Shown here one piece after another: positions 48,819 to 60,890 of a stretch of DNA of 64,000 nucleotides; within the stretch, counting starts at the first letter, position 1; each line of letters opens with the position of its first letter. Under the pieces are notes generated by a model that ran no database searches, was not told the DNA's origin, and was given only the letters and a program-made list of their open reading frames with translations. This stretch comes from Tamarix chinensis (Eukaryota > Streptophyta > Magnoliopsida > Caryophyllales > Tamaricaceae), in the NCBI GenBank assembly GCA_030549775.1, contig CM060176.1:98943815-99007814 (forward strand), read 5' to 3'. Both the position numbers and the translations under genes were made by a program.

Positions 48819-51330
48819 CTAGTGGCACATAAAATATTTGTCCAATTAAGAATTTCATCTGCCTTGGTTTCTACTCTTGTTTAGATTGATTCATTACAAA
48901 CCTTGTTGGGAATTCACCATATGTTATATCTCTAGCTTCATGATACTTCTCATTAGCTTCCATCGATTTTAAGAACGTACTCTAATCTACAATTGGTTGA
49001 TCAAGTACAATATCTACTAGTTCCAAATCAAAAAAAATTATGTGTTGTCGGTTAGGAAGATGAAAGGTAAAACATTCAATGGGAGAATCCCCGTATTAAA
49101 TATCAAAGCCAAAAAAATTCCAAGCCGCCTCACACAATGAAATGTACCTACAATCATGATACATGTTCGCTTTATCCACACCATTTTCTACTTCACCATC
49201 ATTAGTGCTTTAGTAAACTGATGCACTAATCCTATCATGTCCCTTGTCCACATATTTGAATAAATATTCAATGAAGTGTGTTTGGTTACACCACCTCATA
49301 TTCATGTGAGTGTCATACTTAAAAAGAAAGTAACGATTATGGAGTACCACAAACCTATTAGCGAGATGAACACCATTCTTCAATATTACTCCATCATTAT
49401 TTATACTCTTGTAAATATGATATCCATCATCTTTTATGGTTGTTGACTATACAAATCTTTTTTTTTAAATGTTTTGTGCAATTTCTACTTAACATGCATG
49501 GTGATTTGTTCCCTGCATTACAACAAGCAACATGTATCAGAAAATATCGAACATTGGCATAATTATTCGGATCACTGCTTTTGTCAAGCATTTTAATGAA
49601 AATTATTCGACTGATATCTCCTACTCGTGGATACTTATTTTCATTAGAAAGGACTAACAAAATTTGAGCATGTGGTAACCCACGCTTTTGAAATTCTGTT
49701 GTATAAATCACTATAATATTAAAACAAATATGATAATAAGTATATTTGATGTATCTCTACATGGCAAAAAAAAAAAATTGAAACCATAAACTTTATATAC
49801 ATTACCCACTCTAACGGTTCCAAAAAAATTATTTTGATGAAGATATTTAATCAGGCCATCCAATTTTGCCTTTAAAACATGACAAATAATATATAAGTGA
49901 TCGTCAGCCTTAAGGTGTCTACTCTCAACAAAACGAAGTATCTTTAGGCATTTCGGATTGCATGTAACTGTAATAAAAAGATCAAGTTACCCAACCTATC
50001 AAACATATGGTCCCTGCATCATGATTAATTTGAATCATATATTAGGCTCCTCTAGTAAATATTGAAGGTAAAATAACTTATTTTCCTTGCATAGATGATT
50101 CAATTTTACCATGTAAAAATGCATATGCTAGGCTACTATGCATATCACAACGCAATTGCTTTTGAAGTGTTCGAATGTAATTTAACCTTGAAGATTCGAC
50201 CATGGTATATGCATCGATAATAAATTGTTGAAAAAGCCTTTGTGATTAAAGTATATTATAAATCTCAGATGATTTTTCATGTACGTGATAGGAGAAGAAG
50301 TCTTTCATGCTGATTTTCTTTCTTCCACCGCCATCACTTTTGATCACTTTTGCAAAATAAATTTCTCCCCTATATCCACCTTCACCATATGGAAAAGGCA
50401 AAGGATATAATAGGGGAATATATGACACATATAACTCATTTATACTTTTTAATGTTTTGGTTTGTGTGTATACTAAAAAGTTCCTATCACCTAATGATGT
50501 GTCAAACTCACCCACAATCAAACCAGCAACTTTAGACATAGTTGGTAGAATATATCTTCTTCAATTAACATCCCTTCCACCAATTAGCTTTAACTTAACA
50601 CTGTAACATCCTTGTTCTTCTATTCTTTTGTTTGGCAATTCTAAATGATCTAACTAGTACATTATTCTTATCTAATATAGTTTTCAAATAAAAAACAATA
50701 CCAACATGCAAATTGTGTGTGTCATTATTTTGGTCGTAAATTACTTCAAGATAAATAGAGATTATTAGAAGTGATAACATAAGATTTGAGCACAACATGG
50801 ATTTTAATAAATAATTGGTAAATAACTTACCTAAGAGAATGAATTATATTTGAAACTTCATTCTTCGTGTCATATATATATATATATATATATATATTAT
50901 CCTTATATAGAGTTTCTTAAACTTAGGTCGAGAAACTTTATGAGGTAACAAAATTCCCATAAAATGGTAATTTTGTCCATATATGCTAAAAATAGGTGGT
51001 GAATTTTCATTGCTTGAACTGCCATCTCTCTTTCCGCCCATTGAGGTAAAATAGGACATGTTATTATACAATGTGATATTTTGAATAAAGTGCCTAATGT
51101 TGTGACTATCTTGGAATTTGAGATCATTCAAGACATTGGGTGAACACTTCAATGTTGGTAGTTATTTTTTACCCTGCATGCAACACAAAGAGTATTTAGG
51201 AATGCGAGCATGATATTCCTTATGTATTTATTCTTCGTACTAAAAAAATGCTCTACAAAATTCACAATTATAAGTTGCATCTTCAATATCCTAATACTCT
51301 GTTGAAAATAATATATTTTACAAATAAGTA
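48819..51330 (-). pseudogene. Helitron RepHel pseudogene, N-terminal and Rep half
   Basis: Reading down the minus strand: a zinc-finger-like start near 51290-51180 (ATYNCEFCRAFF...IPKYSLCCMQGK), LKCSPNVLNDL, then FTSMGGKRDGSS and FSIYGQNYHFMGILLP (about 51060-50930), VAGLIVGEF...INELYVSYIPLLYPLPFPYGE (about 50530-50390) and SMKDFFSYHVHE. The Rep nuclease follows: YTTEFQKRGLPHAQILL at about 49700 (the HxH motif is HAQ, so the second His is lost), SPCMLSRNCTKH, and EYLFKYVDKGHDR near 49270-49232 (tyrosine motif kept). It then continues to EFPTRFVMNQ and IFYVPLV at the Cassandra junction. At least four in-frame stops are present. With the helicase half it makes about 1500 codons, the usual size for plant RepHel. 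Confidence 0.92.
50872..50898. repeat. (TA)n microsatellite
   Basis: A short uninterrupted run inside the N-terminal Helitron pseudogene; it breaks the reading frame there. Confidence 0.9.
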
Positions 51331-53142
51331 GAAAATATGAAACAAATGCATACAATTCTTATGTTTCATGCTAAATAAATATGAAGACTAAACTAAGACA
51401 CGATAATTGTAACACCCTAAAATTTACTATTTTTTTTACGGAAGTAAATAAATTAGAACCTATGAATTTCGGGAATGTTATCGCCATGATTAGTACAAGC
51501 CAAGCCCATGTCTGTTCCCATACTAAACACAAGGCTAAAAGATATTTAATAATCATCGTAATCAAATCTAAATAAGACTTCAAATAAGCATTAAATAATT
51601 ATATGATAGAATTCAGAGTGCGAAGTCAAAGAGTCATAATTCAGTGTTCATAGTCAAAGTTCATTAAGAGGAAATAAGTTTATAGATGATAAAAATTAAG
51701 TCTAGGAAACTCAAAACAAAGTAGAAGGTCATAGAAGGGAAATCCGGCCACACCACTCTCGATCCTCATGCCAAGTCCATACTCAACACTCAACTCTGCC
51801 TAATGCCTCATGAACATCAAAGACATCGAAATAAGTATCACCAACATGCACAAAGTCAGAGGGGCCTTCTACTCATGGGAATGAGCAACACTCATATAAC
51901 GGGTGGTCAGTACGCTACGTACTGAGTAAGGTAACCATGCACTAAGGCCAATACACAAAAGCACACAATCCAAGCATGATAATTCAGCAGCATACAATCA
52001 CTTCAGATAAATAAATAAAGGCGAAATTATAATCCAAATAAATTAATTATTTAATCTTTGATCAGTACTTATTTCACACCATGCTTTTTATCAATCCATA
52101 CGAGTACAAGAACTCCACTATTATAGCCATTAGATCAGTCAATTATAGAGCAAAACGCACCTAACCATTATTATATGCCGGTGGATCGGTCTGGCCCCTG
52201 CTCGCATGGTATTCCATTGTAAGTACTTAGTGTCTTTTATGTGTCTTAGCAAACTTAGGGTTTGGTTTATTGAGCTCAGGATCCCCCACTGTTATAGCCG
52301 GTGGAGCAGTCACTTATAGGGCAAAATGCACCTAACTACTATTATAGCAGGTGGATCAGCAGAACAGCCTAACCACTATTATATGCCAGTGGATCAGTTT
52401 GGGCCCGACTCAATAATCTTCCACTTTACATGATGAATGTCTTACAGTGTCTTAGTCAAAAGTTTCACCCTGGACATGTATGCCTAACTCCCTCTATGCT
52501 TATCCTCCAAAAGGACCTGTCCTATATCATGAGACTCATGCACCTCCTAACTTGTTCCAACATCCTTTTCTCCTTACCCTAACTCACACTAGAGGCCCAA
52601 CTCCTATCCATATGGGTCAAGTCTCATTACCATACACCTCCAAGTTGACTCACTCCCTCACTTTAGGGTTTTCTCCATAAACCCTAATTTGGACTTATGT
52701 AGCCCATCCTTCTCCATCTCACACAACCCAAACTATTTTAACACCCCACATATCACAACCCTTAGATTCGACTTTCATCATCTCACTTTACTCACCAAGT
52801 ACACGTGTGACCACGAAACCCTAGGTGGCCACACCAAACCCTAGTTTAGCCACACTAAACCCTAACATCCTCATTTCCACATGTCACCTATCCATTTATC
52901 ACTTTCCAATTTTATTTTTCCATGATGCTCATGCTCATCCCTCACATGATAATCGTCCATACTCATCTCATACTCCACTCACTCTCATTTATACTGTCCC
53001 ATGTACTATTTTCCTCCCAAGGCCTCCAATCACCCAAACAACTCTTCAATTACCTTCCTCACACCCCAAATCAACTTTCCATACGTAAAATTCATCTCCA
53101 TGCAAACTTTATACATCCTATGTAATCCTTCGAACTTTTTTA

Positions 53143-53248
53143 TGTAAAACCCTAAACTCCCATGCAAAACCCTAGATTCTCCCATGCAAACCCTAAATTC
53201 TTCCATGCAAAACCCTAGGTTCTTCCATGCGAAACACTAGATTCTTCC
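53143..53248 (+). repeat. 22-base tandem repeat with telo-box-like core
   Basis: About five units of AAACCCTAGATTCTTCCATG plus CA. The AAACCCTA core equals the plant telo-box. Divergence between units is low. Confidence 0.85.
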
Positions 53249-53586
53249 ACTCATGGATCATGAAATATTTAGGTAAAACCCACATCCCTTGGTCAACTTA
53301 TTCCCCTTTGGTCAACTTACTTCCCCGTTTCCCCTTTTCATCCTTTCACCCTATATCATCACATTACTTATCCTAGTATGCATGTCCTAAAGGACCACAA
53401 CACATCACATCATAATCACAGCTTATACATATTATACACATACTATAAAATAACACATGAGCATACCTCAACTCCAAGCTACGCTACACATAAAATAGTT
53501 ATAACGATAAGCATAAGATACATAACATATCATGACATATGGCATACAAGGCATACAAAACACATTACACACGTAAGGCCTTAGCT

Positions 53587-54077
53587 TAGGGATGTAAACG
53601 GGGCGGGTATACTATACCCGTATCTGTACCCGATAAGAAAATCCGTACCTGAATCCGTACCCGTACCGAACGGGTATCCGCTAAGGCGCTAACACATACA
53701 TATCCGTATCCGTTGGATATCTATTACCCGATGGATTATCCGTTTACCCGTTAATGGATATTATCCAACGGATAAATCCATTACCCGATGGATGAACCCA
53801 TTTATAGTTAAGCCAAATGACAATTTTAACCTTAATTTATACTATATTTATCTTAAAATTAAGGGTAAAAAAGTAATTATATATCGGATAAACAAATACG
53901 GATATGGATACGGGTATGGTTATGGGTACGGGTATGGATATCACATACCCGTATCCGTACCCGAACCCGATGGGTATTTTAATCCATCCTCCATATCCAT
54001 ACCCGTATCCATTTATCCATATCCGTTGGATAAAATCCGTCGGGTAACGGGTAAAACCCGCCCCGTTTACATCCCTA
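53587..54077. mobile_element. hAT-type MITE with perfect 22-bp inverted termini
   Basis: The first 22 bases (from TAGGGATGTAAACGGGGC) and the last 22 bases are exact reverse complements. It is flanked by a perfect 8-bp duplication CCTTAGCT (53579-53586, 54078-54085). The interior is full of ACCCGTATCCG and CGGATACGGGT words in both directions, so the element is largely foldback. It is 491 bases and non-coding. It lies inside element D and is therefore younger than D; the intact ends suggest a recent insertion. Confidence 0.95.
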
Positions 54078-54397
54078 CCTTAGCTACACCCTTACTTAAC
54101 ATGACACCAGTCTTGGAGCACGCTCCTACGCCTCCTTAAGGTTTTGACTGGTCTCACTTATAAGAGGGAAAAACTAAGGCTTAGGTTCCCTCCTACCAGA
54201 AATACTAATATTTCCTATTTTATTCTAAGATTAGGGTTATAGATAAAATAATAATATAATAATAGTAGCACTAACTAAATACTAATTTTGCTAAGGATAA
54301 AAGTAATAATAGTAATATTGGAAATGATGATAATATAAGTAATAATCAAAATAAAGAAAAAATAGGGCTTCAACCCTTAATAGTGATAATAATAACC

Positions 54398-54398
<1 letters not shown>

Positions 54399-54442
<44 letters not shown>

Positions 54443-54451
54443 GTAATAATA
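54399..54451. repeat. (AAT)n microsatellite
   Basis: Uninterrupted AAT units inside element D; the poly-Leu open frame on the minus strand is an artefact. Confidence 0.95.
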
Positions 54452-54489
54452 AATTAAAATAAATAAAGCTTAATAAATTAGGGTTTAGG

Positions 54490-55440
54490 GGTTTAGGGTA
54501 CAACCTTGGTAGAGGTTGCCCAGGTGAGGAGGGTTAGAATGAGGGTGGTGGTGCGGCCAAAGGTGGCGACACAAGGTGACGATTGTGGTGGCCGAAAGTG
54601 GAGGAAAGGGAGAAAGAGAGGAGGAGAGGGAGGAAGGGAACAAGGAGGGTAGGGGGAGGTGGAGGAAGGTCTGTAGGGTAATTTGGGAGGTGTAGGAGGT
54701 GATGGTTACGACGGAAGTGGTGGCAAATGGTGGTGCGAAGGGCGGTAGAGGTGGAAGTGGGGTTGATTGGGAAGGAGACTTTGCATGGCCGAGGTAGCTA
54801 ATGCAAGGCAAATCGAGGGTGGAGGTGTTGTAGTTAGGTAGAGGGTGATGAAAGGAGTGGTGTTGTGGGTGGCTCGAGCGGCGGCGCTAGGCGACTGCGA
54901 TGATTAGGGTGTCTAATCAGGTGGTGGCGCACAAGAGAAAAATTATGGGTTGCGGGAAAAGGCTCGACTCTAGGGCTGGTTATGAGGTATTTATAGGGCC
55001 AATGGAGAGGATAAGGTCAGGGGAAATTGCGCTAGAAGAAGGGAGAGTTGGTTGGGTCAAATGGCAGGCGAGTCAGCAGGGAAGAGAGAGGAGAGAGATC
55101 AACCGGTCAGCGGCGTGGTCGGCGGTGAGAATCTCGGGGGAGTTGCAGGCTGCGATAGGGAAGGAAGAAGAAGGTGGGGGTGTGGACTGGGCGACCCGGA
55201 AAGAAAAGAAAGAAAAGAAAAGAAGGGAAAACCGGCCGGGTGACGAGGGAACAAAACAAAATGCGGTGTTTTGGGTTTGGGCCACGCCGAAGGAGAAAAG
55301 AAAAGGAAGAGGGAAATGGGCTGCTGGGCTAGCCCAGGTTGGAGGAGGAGGAAGAAAAAAAAAAGAAAAGAAGAATAAGGAAAAAGGAAGAAAAAGAAGG
55401 AGAAAAGGAAAGAAAAGAAAAAGGAAAAGGAGAAAATAGG
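54490..55440 (+). repeat. Homopurine-biased tract of element D
   Basis: Strong G/A bias on the plus strand. It yields a 179-codon open frame (54900-55439) that ends in a Lys/Arg-only tail and has no domain. Confidence 0.75.
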
Positions 55441-55740
55441 CGAGTTGGGGTTAATTAAAATAATTTGGATATTTTGGATATTTAAAAATAATAATATTTA
55501 AATAAAATAATATTTAATTCTCTTTTTAGGCTAATTTAGGATTTTTGAAATATTTTTTCTAAATTCCATTTTAATTAGCAAAACACTCTAATTTTTTCTA
55601 ATTAAAATATTTATTATTTTCTTCTTGATTTGCCCTAATTAATTCCCTTTTATTTTAATAAAAATAATTTATTTAATTAATTTTTCTATTAAATCCTTAT
55701 TGGGCCAAAATTTCTAAAATTAGGGTTTTGGGACATTTTA

Positions 55741-58374
55741 ATACTGTTGTTGTTTAAATTGATATCGTGTCTCTAGCAATAGATAGTATTGTTATACATA
55801 AGATCAAATAATGTAATGATTAATAATGTTATATAATATGGACTTATCGATTAAAGAATTGACAATTTCGCATTCAATATCGCAATATGTAGAAATAGAA
55901 AAGAATAAATATTAACAAATACATACTATGAAAAGTGTTATAAAAATAATAAAGCATAATGAGTATGAGTAATTTATGTTTACCATCTATATCACTACCA
56001 CAGTTGTTTTCTATTTTACTATTAACTTCATCTAACACACCTGCATAATGATTAAAAATAAATGTCATACATTATCCTAAATGGTTCAATAAAGTATATA
56101 TGTATGTTAATAATAAAATAAGTATGACAACTTATCCTAATTGGATTATAGATAACTTTTTTTACGATTGTAGTATGATTATCAATATTTAATACGATTA
56201 ACACCCATTATTTTGAAATGTACCTAATGAATTGGTCGTTAATATGTCACATTGTACACTGCCACTCAATAGATTATAGTTGTCTTTGCAAACAGAGTGT
56301 TGAAAAATACAATTTATCATCATACAAAATAATGAACTTATTTAAATATGTCACTAAATGGTGTGCGCGTATAAAATTAAATATGGAAGTAAAAATTTAT
56401 ACCATTTGTAATATCACTAAATGATGATAAAGTTAATGGTAGATAATAGGTATTAGCCATTTTTCTGCTGAAAAATTCCTTATAATAGCCGAAATATGTT
56501 GATCGGGTAGCCTTTTGACCATAATATCCAAATTCTTTGCAAACACATAATAATAAAAACATTATGGACATATATAAAAAATTAAAGTAACATATTTATA
56601 AGATTGTTAAATTTTAGATAACAATGTTTCATTTACTAATTTAAGATACTAATATATTGTGCAGAATTAAGAAGTATTAACCAGTTTATTAACCTTACTA
56701 ATGCGTAAAAAATATTAATCAAACAAATAACATACCTTCGTTATTAATAAATAAAAATTAAAACAAGATTTTCTATTTTTTTAATATATAAAAAAATTAA
56801 CAAAGCTTTTATCAATCCAATACATATTTGATCGATCATAGACAATTAGTTCAAGCAAAAATAAGTTAATAACTAGATAAGGAGTCGTATCGAGTGAGAA
56901 TCATACGTTCATATAAAATTAATAACTATAATTCTAGCTATTAGAACAAAAATTAAATTCCAAGATCTTTCCTTCTCCTTTTATTTTTTCTTTATCTTTA
57001 TTCGCTAATTTTATAATTTTTTGATTTCTATTATTCTTTTATGCTAAAATTTTGTTTTTAAATTAATATAAAAATTATTTTTTAGTTTAAAGTTAGTTTA
57101 AATTTAATTAAAAATAATTGTAATTCATACAATTTAATAAATGATATAATATTAACATATTTACTTTAATATCTCATTTAAAAAATATTATTTCTAATTT
57201 TAGTGTTTTATATTTCAAAAAAAATATTAGTTGTGCCTACCTCCGTCCCACTCCTTTTCCACTTTCTCTCTCTAACCCTAGCTTATTCTTCCTTGAAATT
57301 TTATTTTTCCTTTGTGTAGTCATTTACACACACCACAACAATAAATTAGCATCAGCAACTATGCAACACTTAAACACCAACCCCACGTGCTTAGGACCAA
57401 GCCCCACCACCCCCAATTTACTTCCTATATTAAACTCCTTTCATCTTAATCATCCTCCACCCGACACATATTCCCTCCATGTGCCATCCTTGCCGCCTCT
57501 TCTCCTTCTACTCTCCTCCCTCCTCAATTAGGTATGTGTTGGTAGCCGATACTTTTTGTCAGTCACTACCACTTGCTAATTTCCCCTGCTCCTTGTTTTT
57601 TCTCTTTAACTATGGATCCCTCTATTTTAGCCTTGTCCTATCACTAAGCTTGGCCTCTCTCTGACTGTGGCTCCTTCTACCTTTGTGCGCTACTATACAA
57701 TAACCACAACACCAAATCACCCCTAGTAGTCATGACAATGGAGCACCAACTCCACCTGTAACCAAGCCATGCCACCACCCCAATCTATCTCCTCCATTAA
57801 CTCCTCCCATCTTCATCATCCCCCACCTGACACATCTTCTTTCCCCATGTCCTTGTCAATTTGTTTAAAATTAATAGTGGATTTATTCTTAATTTGTTTG
57901 ATTGAGTGTTGGGTTAATGCATTTTTTCCCATTCTTCTTCCTTGTTGCTTCATCTGTTTGATTAGCAAGGTTGGAGTGAAGCAACTTATGCCTACTTCAT
58001 CAAATAATTGCTCTAGTTATATTCTACATATATTTAGAGAATTTAAATTTATCTTTCACATTATTAATTAAAACTGCTTATTGTAGATGTAACAATAAAA
58101 GGTTGAATATTTATGAAGGAAGCATACTAGAGTGAATAAATTTTCGATATCACAAAGTAAAAAGAGGTAATTACATATTAACATCTAACTTTACTTCCCA
58201 TATTATTATCACAATAATTGATATACGTGTTATATAGCAAAATTATCACTTATAGAACTATATAACTATACACATGATCATAGATTCAATAGTAAATAAA
58301 AAACATATATTACTGTTGTTTGGGATGCTATCCCTTTCTCATTTGTTTGATATTGGTGTGGACTTGGTTAATTT
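55741..58374. other. AT-rich DNA between elements D and G
   Basis: No gene recognised. On the minus strand an exon-like block with good borders, TTATGCAG|GTGTGTTAG to TATAGATG|GTAAAC (about 56046-55983), and an open stretch at 56560-56440 (EFGYYGQKATRS) could be leader parts of the Helitron. I cannot confirm either. A duplicated C-rich block is at 57345-57860. Confidence 0.4.
57345..57860 (+). repeat. Direct duplication of a C-rich block
   Basis: 57370-57480 and 57735-57850 share ACCAACCCCACGTG/ACCAACTCCACCTG, CCAAGCC, CACCACCCC, ATTAAACTCC/ATTAACTCC, CATCTTAATCATCCTCCACC / CATCTTCATCATCCCCCACC and CGACACAT/TGACACAT. The offset is about 365 bases. It could be LTRs of a very small element or a local duplication. 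Confidence 0.6.
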
Positions 58375-59774
58375 TGTAATACTCCACCTTTTTGGAAAAT
58401 GTTGAAGGAGAAGTTCTTTAAATTTTGGTGTTTGATTTTGATTTGGTTTGAGGCAAAGTTGGATTTGAAAAATTAAAATTATTGAGTTTTTCAAGTGAAC
58501 CTATTGACCTATTCTATGAGCCGATCAACTAATTTGTTGTTTCAGTAAAATGGTCTCACTCGATTAAACTGATCGATTGGTTGAGGAGCCGATTGGCTGG
58601 TTTATAGAATAGTCAACTGGTAGGCCAAATTGATCAACTGATTTGTCAAGCTAGGCATATTTTTGAAACTCAATTTTTTGAAAAAATTTCTTATATTAAA
58701 ATGGAACTGTGGTAACCTATGTCGAATTATTTCTAAGAGATTCTTAACCTTTTTCATGATATATTTGGCCCAAAAATACTACCTCGGTTCTATCTAGAGA
58801 GTTGATTGGGACAATTGAGGAAGGGAGATGACCTCAACCTTTTCTTCTTCCACCTCTCTCCTCTACACATTTCTAAGATCATTGTTCTAATCTCAGACTC
58901 GATTCCTCTTCTGTGAATTGCATTTCTGGACCAATTGACATTCATTTCCTCATAATTGCCATTTGAACTATAGAGGATATGTCAACATATCTTGGACAAA
59001 ATCCATCCATTTAACTCAAATTCAAACGATGAGAATTAGGATTTTTGATTTGTTCTTGACCACACTCTGATCTATATTGATTGGTTGGCTATAAATAGCC
59101 CTAATAATCCCTTTTGTTCACCTTTCTTTCATCCACTAAAAATACCTAACCTTCCAGTACTCTTCTTCTTCCTCTGTACTTCGAACCTTACAATCGAATT
59201 CCTTTCACTCTTCCAATCATTTCTCTAGCTCCTTCATGTTTTAATTATTAAGTAAGGAAGAGTTATATTTAGGAAGAACTTTGAGTGGTTCAGCTGAGTA
59301 TCCTCTATTTTTCCTTTGGGTTTCATATATTCATTCTTTCCTTTCTATTTCAAGTTTGAAATTATAAAATTTATACATGAATTTCTGAGTTAAAACTTGT
59401 TGTTTTTAAGGTTTTCACAAGTTGGGATTTTTTGTTAAGTTTTGCCTGCACGAAGTAAGTTATTTTTGCTTTTAAAATGGGTTATGAGCAATCTCGCATG
59501 ATATGAAACTCTTTAGGTTGATATTATAAATTTGGTATGAATATATATGGCTTACAACACTGATTGGATGGTTAGATGGTGTATTATGAGTCAAAAGTAT
59601 GAATCTTGAGAAAAGATGGATTATGATGATTAATGTTAAGATGTGCAATTTAAATAGGCTAAAAATGTGCAATTTAAATAGGCTAAAAATGTGCTATTTG
59701 ATGTTAAAATATGTTCTAATGTAGTATGATAAAGATTTATGAGCATGATTTGCATGAAAATGATTGTTTGGCGC

Positions 59775-60075
59775 TATTATAGGGCAAACCGATCGATTAA
59801 TTCTTAGAACAGTTGACCGGTTGACCCAACCCATCGACCAATAAGCTTGTAAAGACCTTGGTCTTGCTCCTTACTTAAACCCATCTATTGGTTGGGCATG
59901 ACCAATCAATTGGTTTATGAACAATCGATTGGTTTTCTCAAATCAATTGACCGATTTGAGGAAAAGTAGGTTGGTTGAGTCAAACTAGTCGACTAATCAG
60001 CCCAAATTGATACATTGATTGGTACAACCGATTGACTAGTTGGGCCAGACCGATTGACTGGTTTAGCTAGTTTGT
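59775..60075. repeat. Palindromic AATCGATTGG-like array in element G
   Basis: Dense copies of words such as CCGATCGATTAATT, GACCGGTTGACCC, CAATCGATTGGTTTT and CCGATTGACTGGTTT. A smaller cluster is at 58500-58660. It matches the array in F. Confidence 0.75.
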
Positions 60076-60480
60076 GTGATTTGGTTCTTTTCAGTTTGGT
60101 TATACTTCGAGGCTATGTATGGGATTGTCCCGTGATTATTAAATGGATAAAATACAGATTTTATCATGGATTAATGGCCTAATGGATGGATTAAATGGGT
60201 CATGATTTATAACATACTCAATGAGTATTATAAAGGCTAAATGGGTGTATGACTTATGAAATGTAATGGTCTTTGAGAAAAGAGTAATGAGGCACAACAT
60301 GTGCTTGAATAAAATGATATGACAAGCATGAATAGTATTAGAAAATGATAAATGGAAACCCCACACGTGATTAGGAAATGGAAAGGGTTAATATGGAAGA
60401 AACATGTGAATGCCTTGCTTGCTCTTGTATGAGCCTTATGTGATCACTTAGTCTCATGAATAATATACTAATCACGAAAG

Positions 60481-60655
60481 TGAAAGATAATTGAGTTATG
60501 TCTGGGTATGAATTACCCGATCCTTGATCAGCTACCGGGTGTTAGTCTTCCTTTGGATATTTGTACTAAAAGTGAAAGATAATTGAGTTATGTCTAGGTA
60601 TGAATTGCCCGATCCTTGATTAGCTACCGGGTGTTAGTCTTCCTTTGGATATTTA
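60481..60655 (+). repeat. 92-base tandem duplication in element G
   Basis: Units at 60481 and 60573 begin TGAAAGATAATTGAGTTATG and run to GTCTTCCTTTGGATATTT. They differ at about four positions, so the duplication is recent relative to the element's other repeats. Confidence 0.9.
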
Positions 60656-60754
60656 TTAGTACCTTTGGGCGGGATCCTAGAGATCACAATGTCTTAATTA
60701 CTCCAGACATTGATGATGTATTAGGGGGTATTGGTACTAAAGGGTCTGGTTACC

Positions 60755-60890
60755 TTAGTGGTTGACTTCGGCCTATACCTATGTCCATATTAGTTGGCTT
60801 CAGCTTGGACTTATGTCCATTTTGGTGATTGGATTTGGCTTAGACTTATGCCCACTTTGGTGATTGACTTTAGTTTGGACTTTATTTCCT
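60755..60890 (+). repeat. About 40-base tandem repeats in element G
   Basis: Three to four diverged copies of a unit with GGCTT.GCTTGGACTTATGT and CCATTTTGGTGATTG. Confidence 0.75.

Larger units (their letters stand above)
41974..51407 (-). mobile_element. Decayed Helitron (3' part with Rep/helicase), interrupted by Cassandra
   Basis: A 3' terminus fits at 41974: on the minus strand the hairpin TCCGT-TTAATGT-ACGGA (41999-41983) is followed by CAAAA and CTGA, then T. This matches the Helitron rule of a short hairpin a few bases before CTRR and insertion between A and T. Upstream lie RepHel remnants (42093-44151 and 48819-51330). The 5' end was not found; it may lie beyond element D or even G. 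Only the 3' limit is therefore supported. Confidence 0.75.
51408..55740 (+). mobile_element. Element D: long TG...CA-group element
   Basis: It starts TGTAACACCCTAAAATTTAC and ends TTTTGGGACATTTTA. The flanks ATAAT (51403-51407) and ATACT (55741-55745) match at 4 of 5. Parts in order: start region with a TACGTACTGAGTAAGGTAAC word (also in A near 2755), five modules with ATAGCCGGTGGA-like cores (52110-52400), a telo-box-like repeat (53143-53248), a hAT MITE (53587-54077), an AAT microsatellite, a purine tract (54490-55440), and an AT-rich end. No coding domain. It sits just upstream of the Helitron N-terminus and probably inserted into the Helitron. Confidence 0.7.

Noticed and set aside
54900..55439. 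179-codon open frame, the longest in the window
   Set aside because: Purine-tract artefact in element D with a Lys/Arg-only tail; the matching tracts in A, B and C do not conserve the frame.
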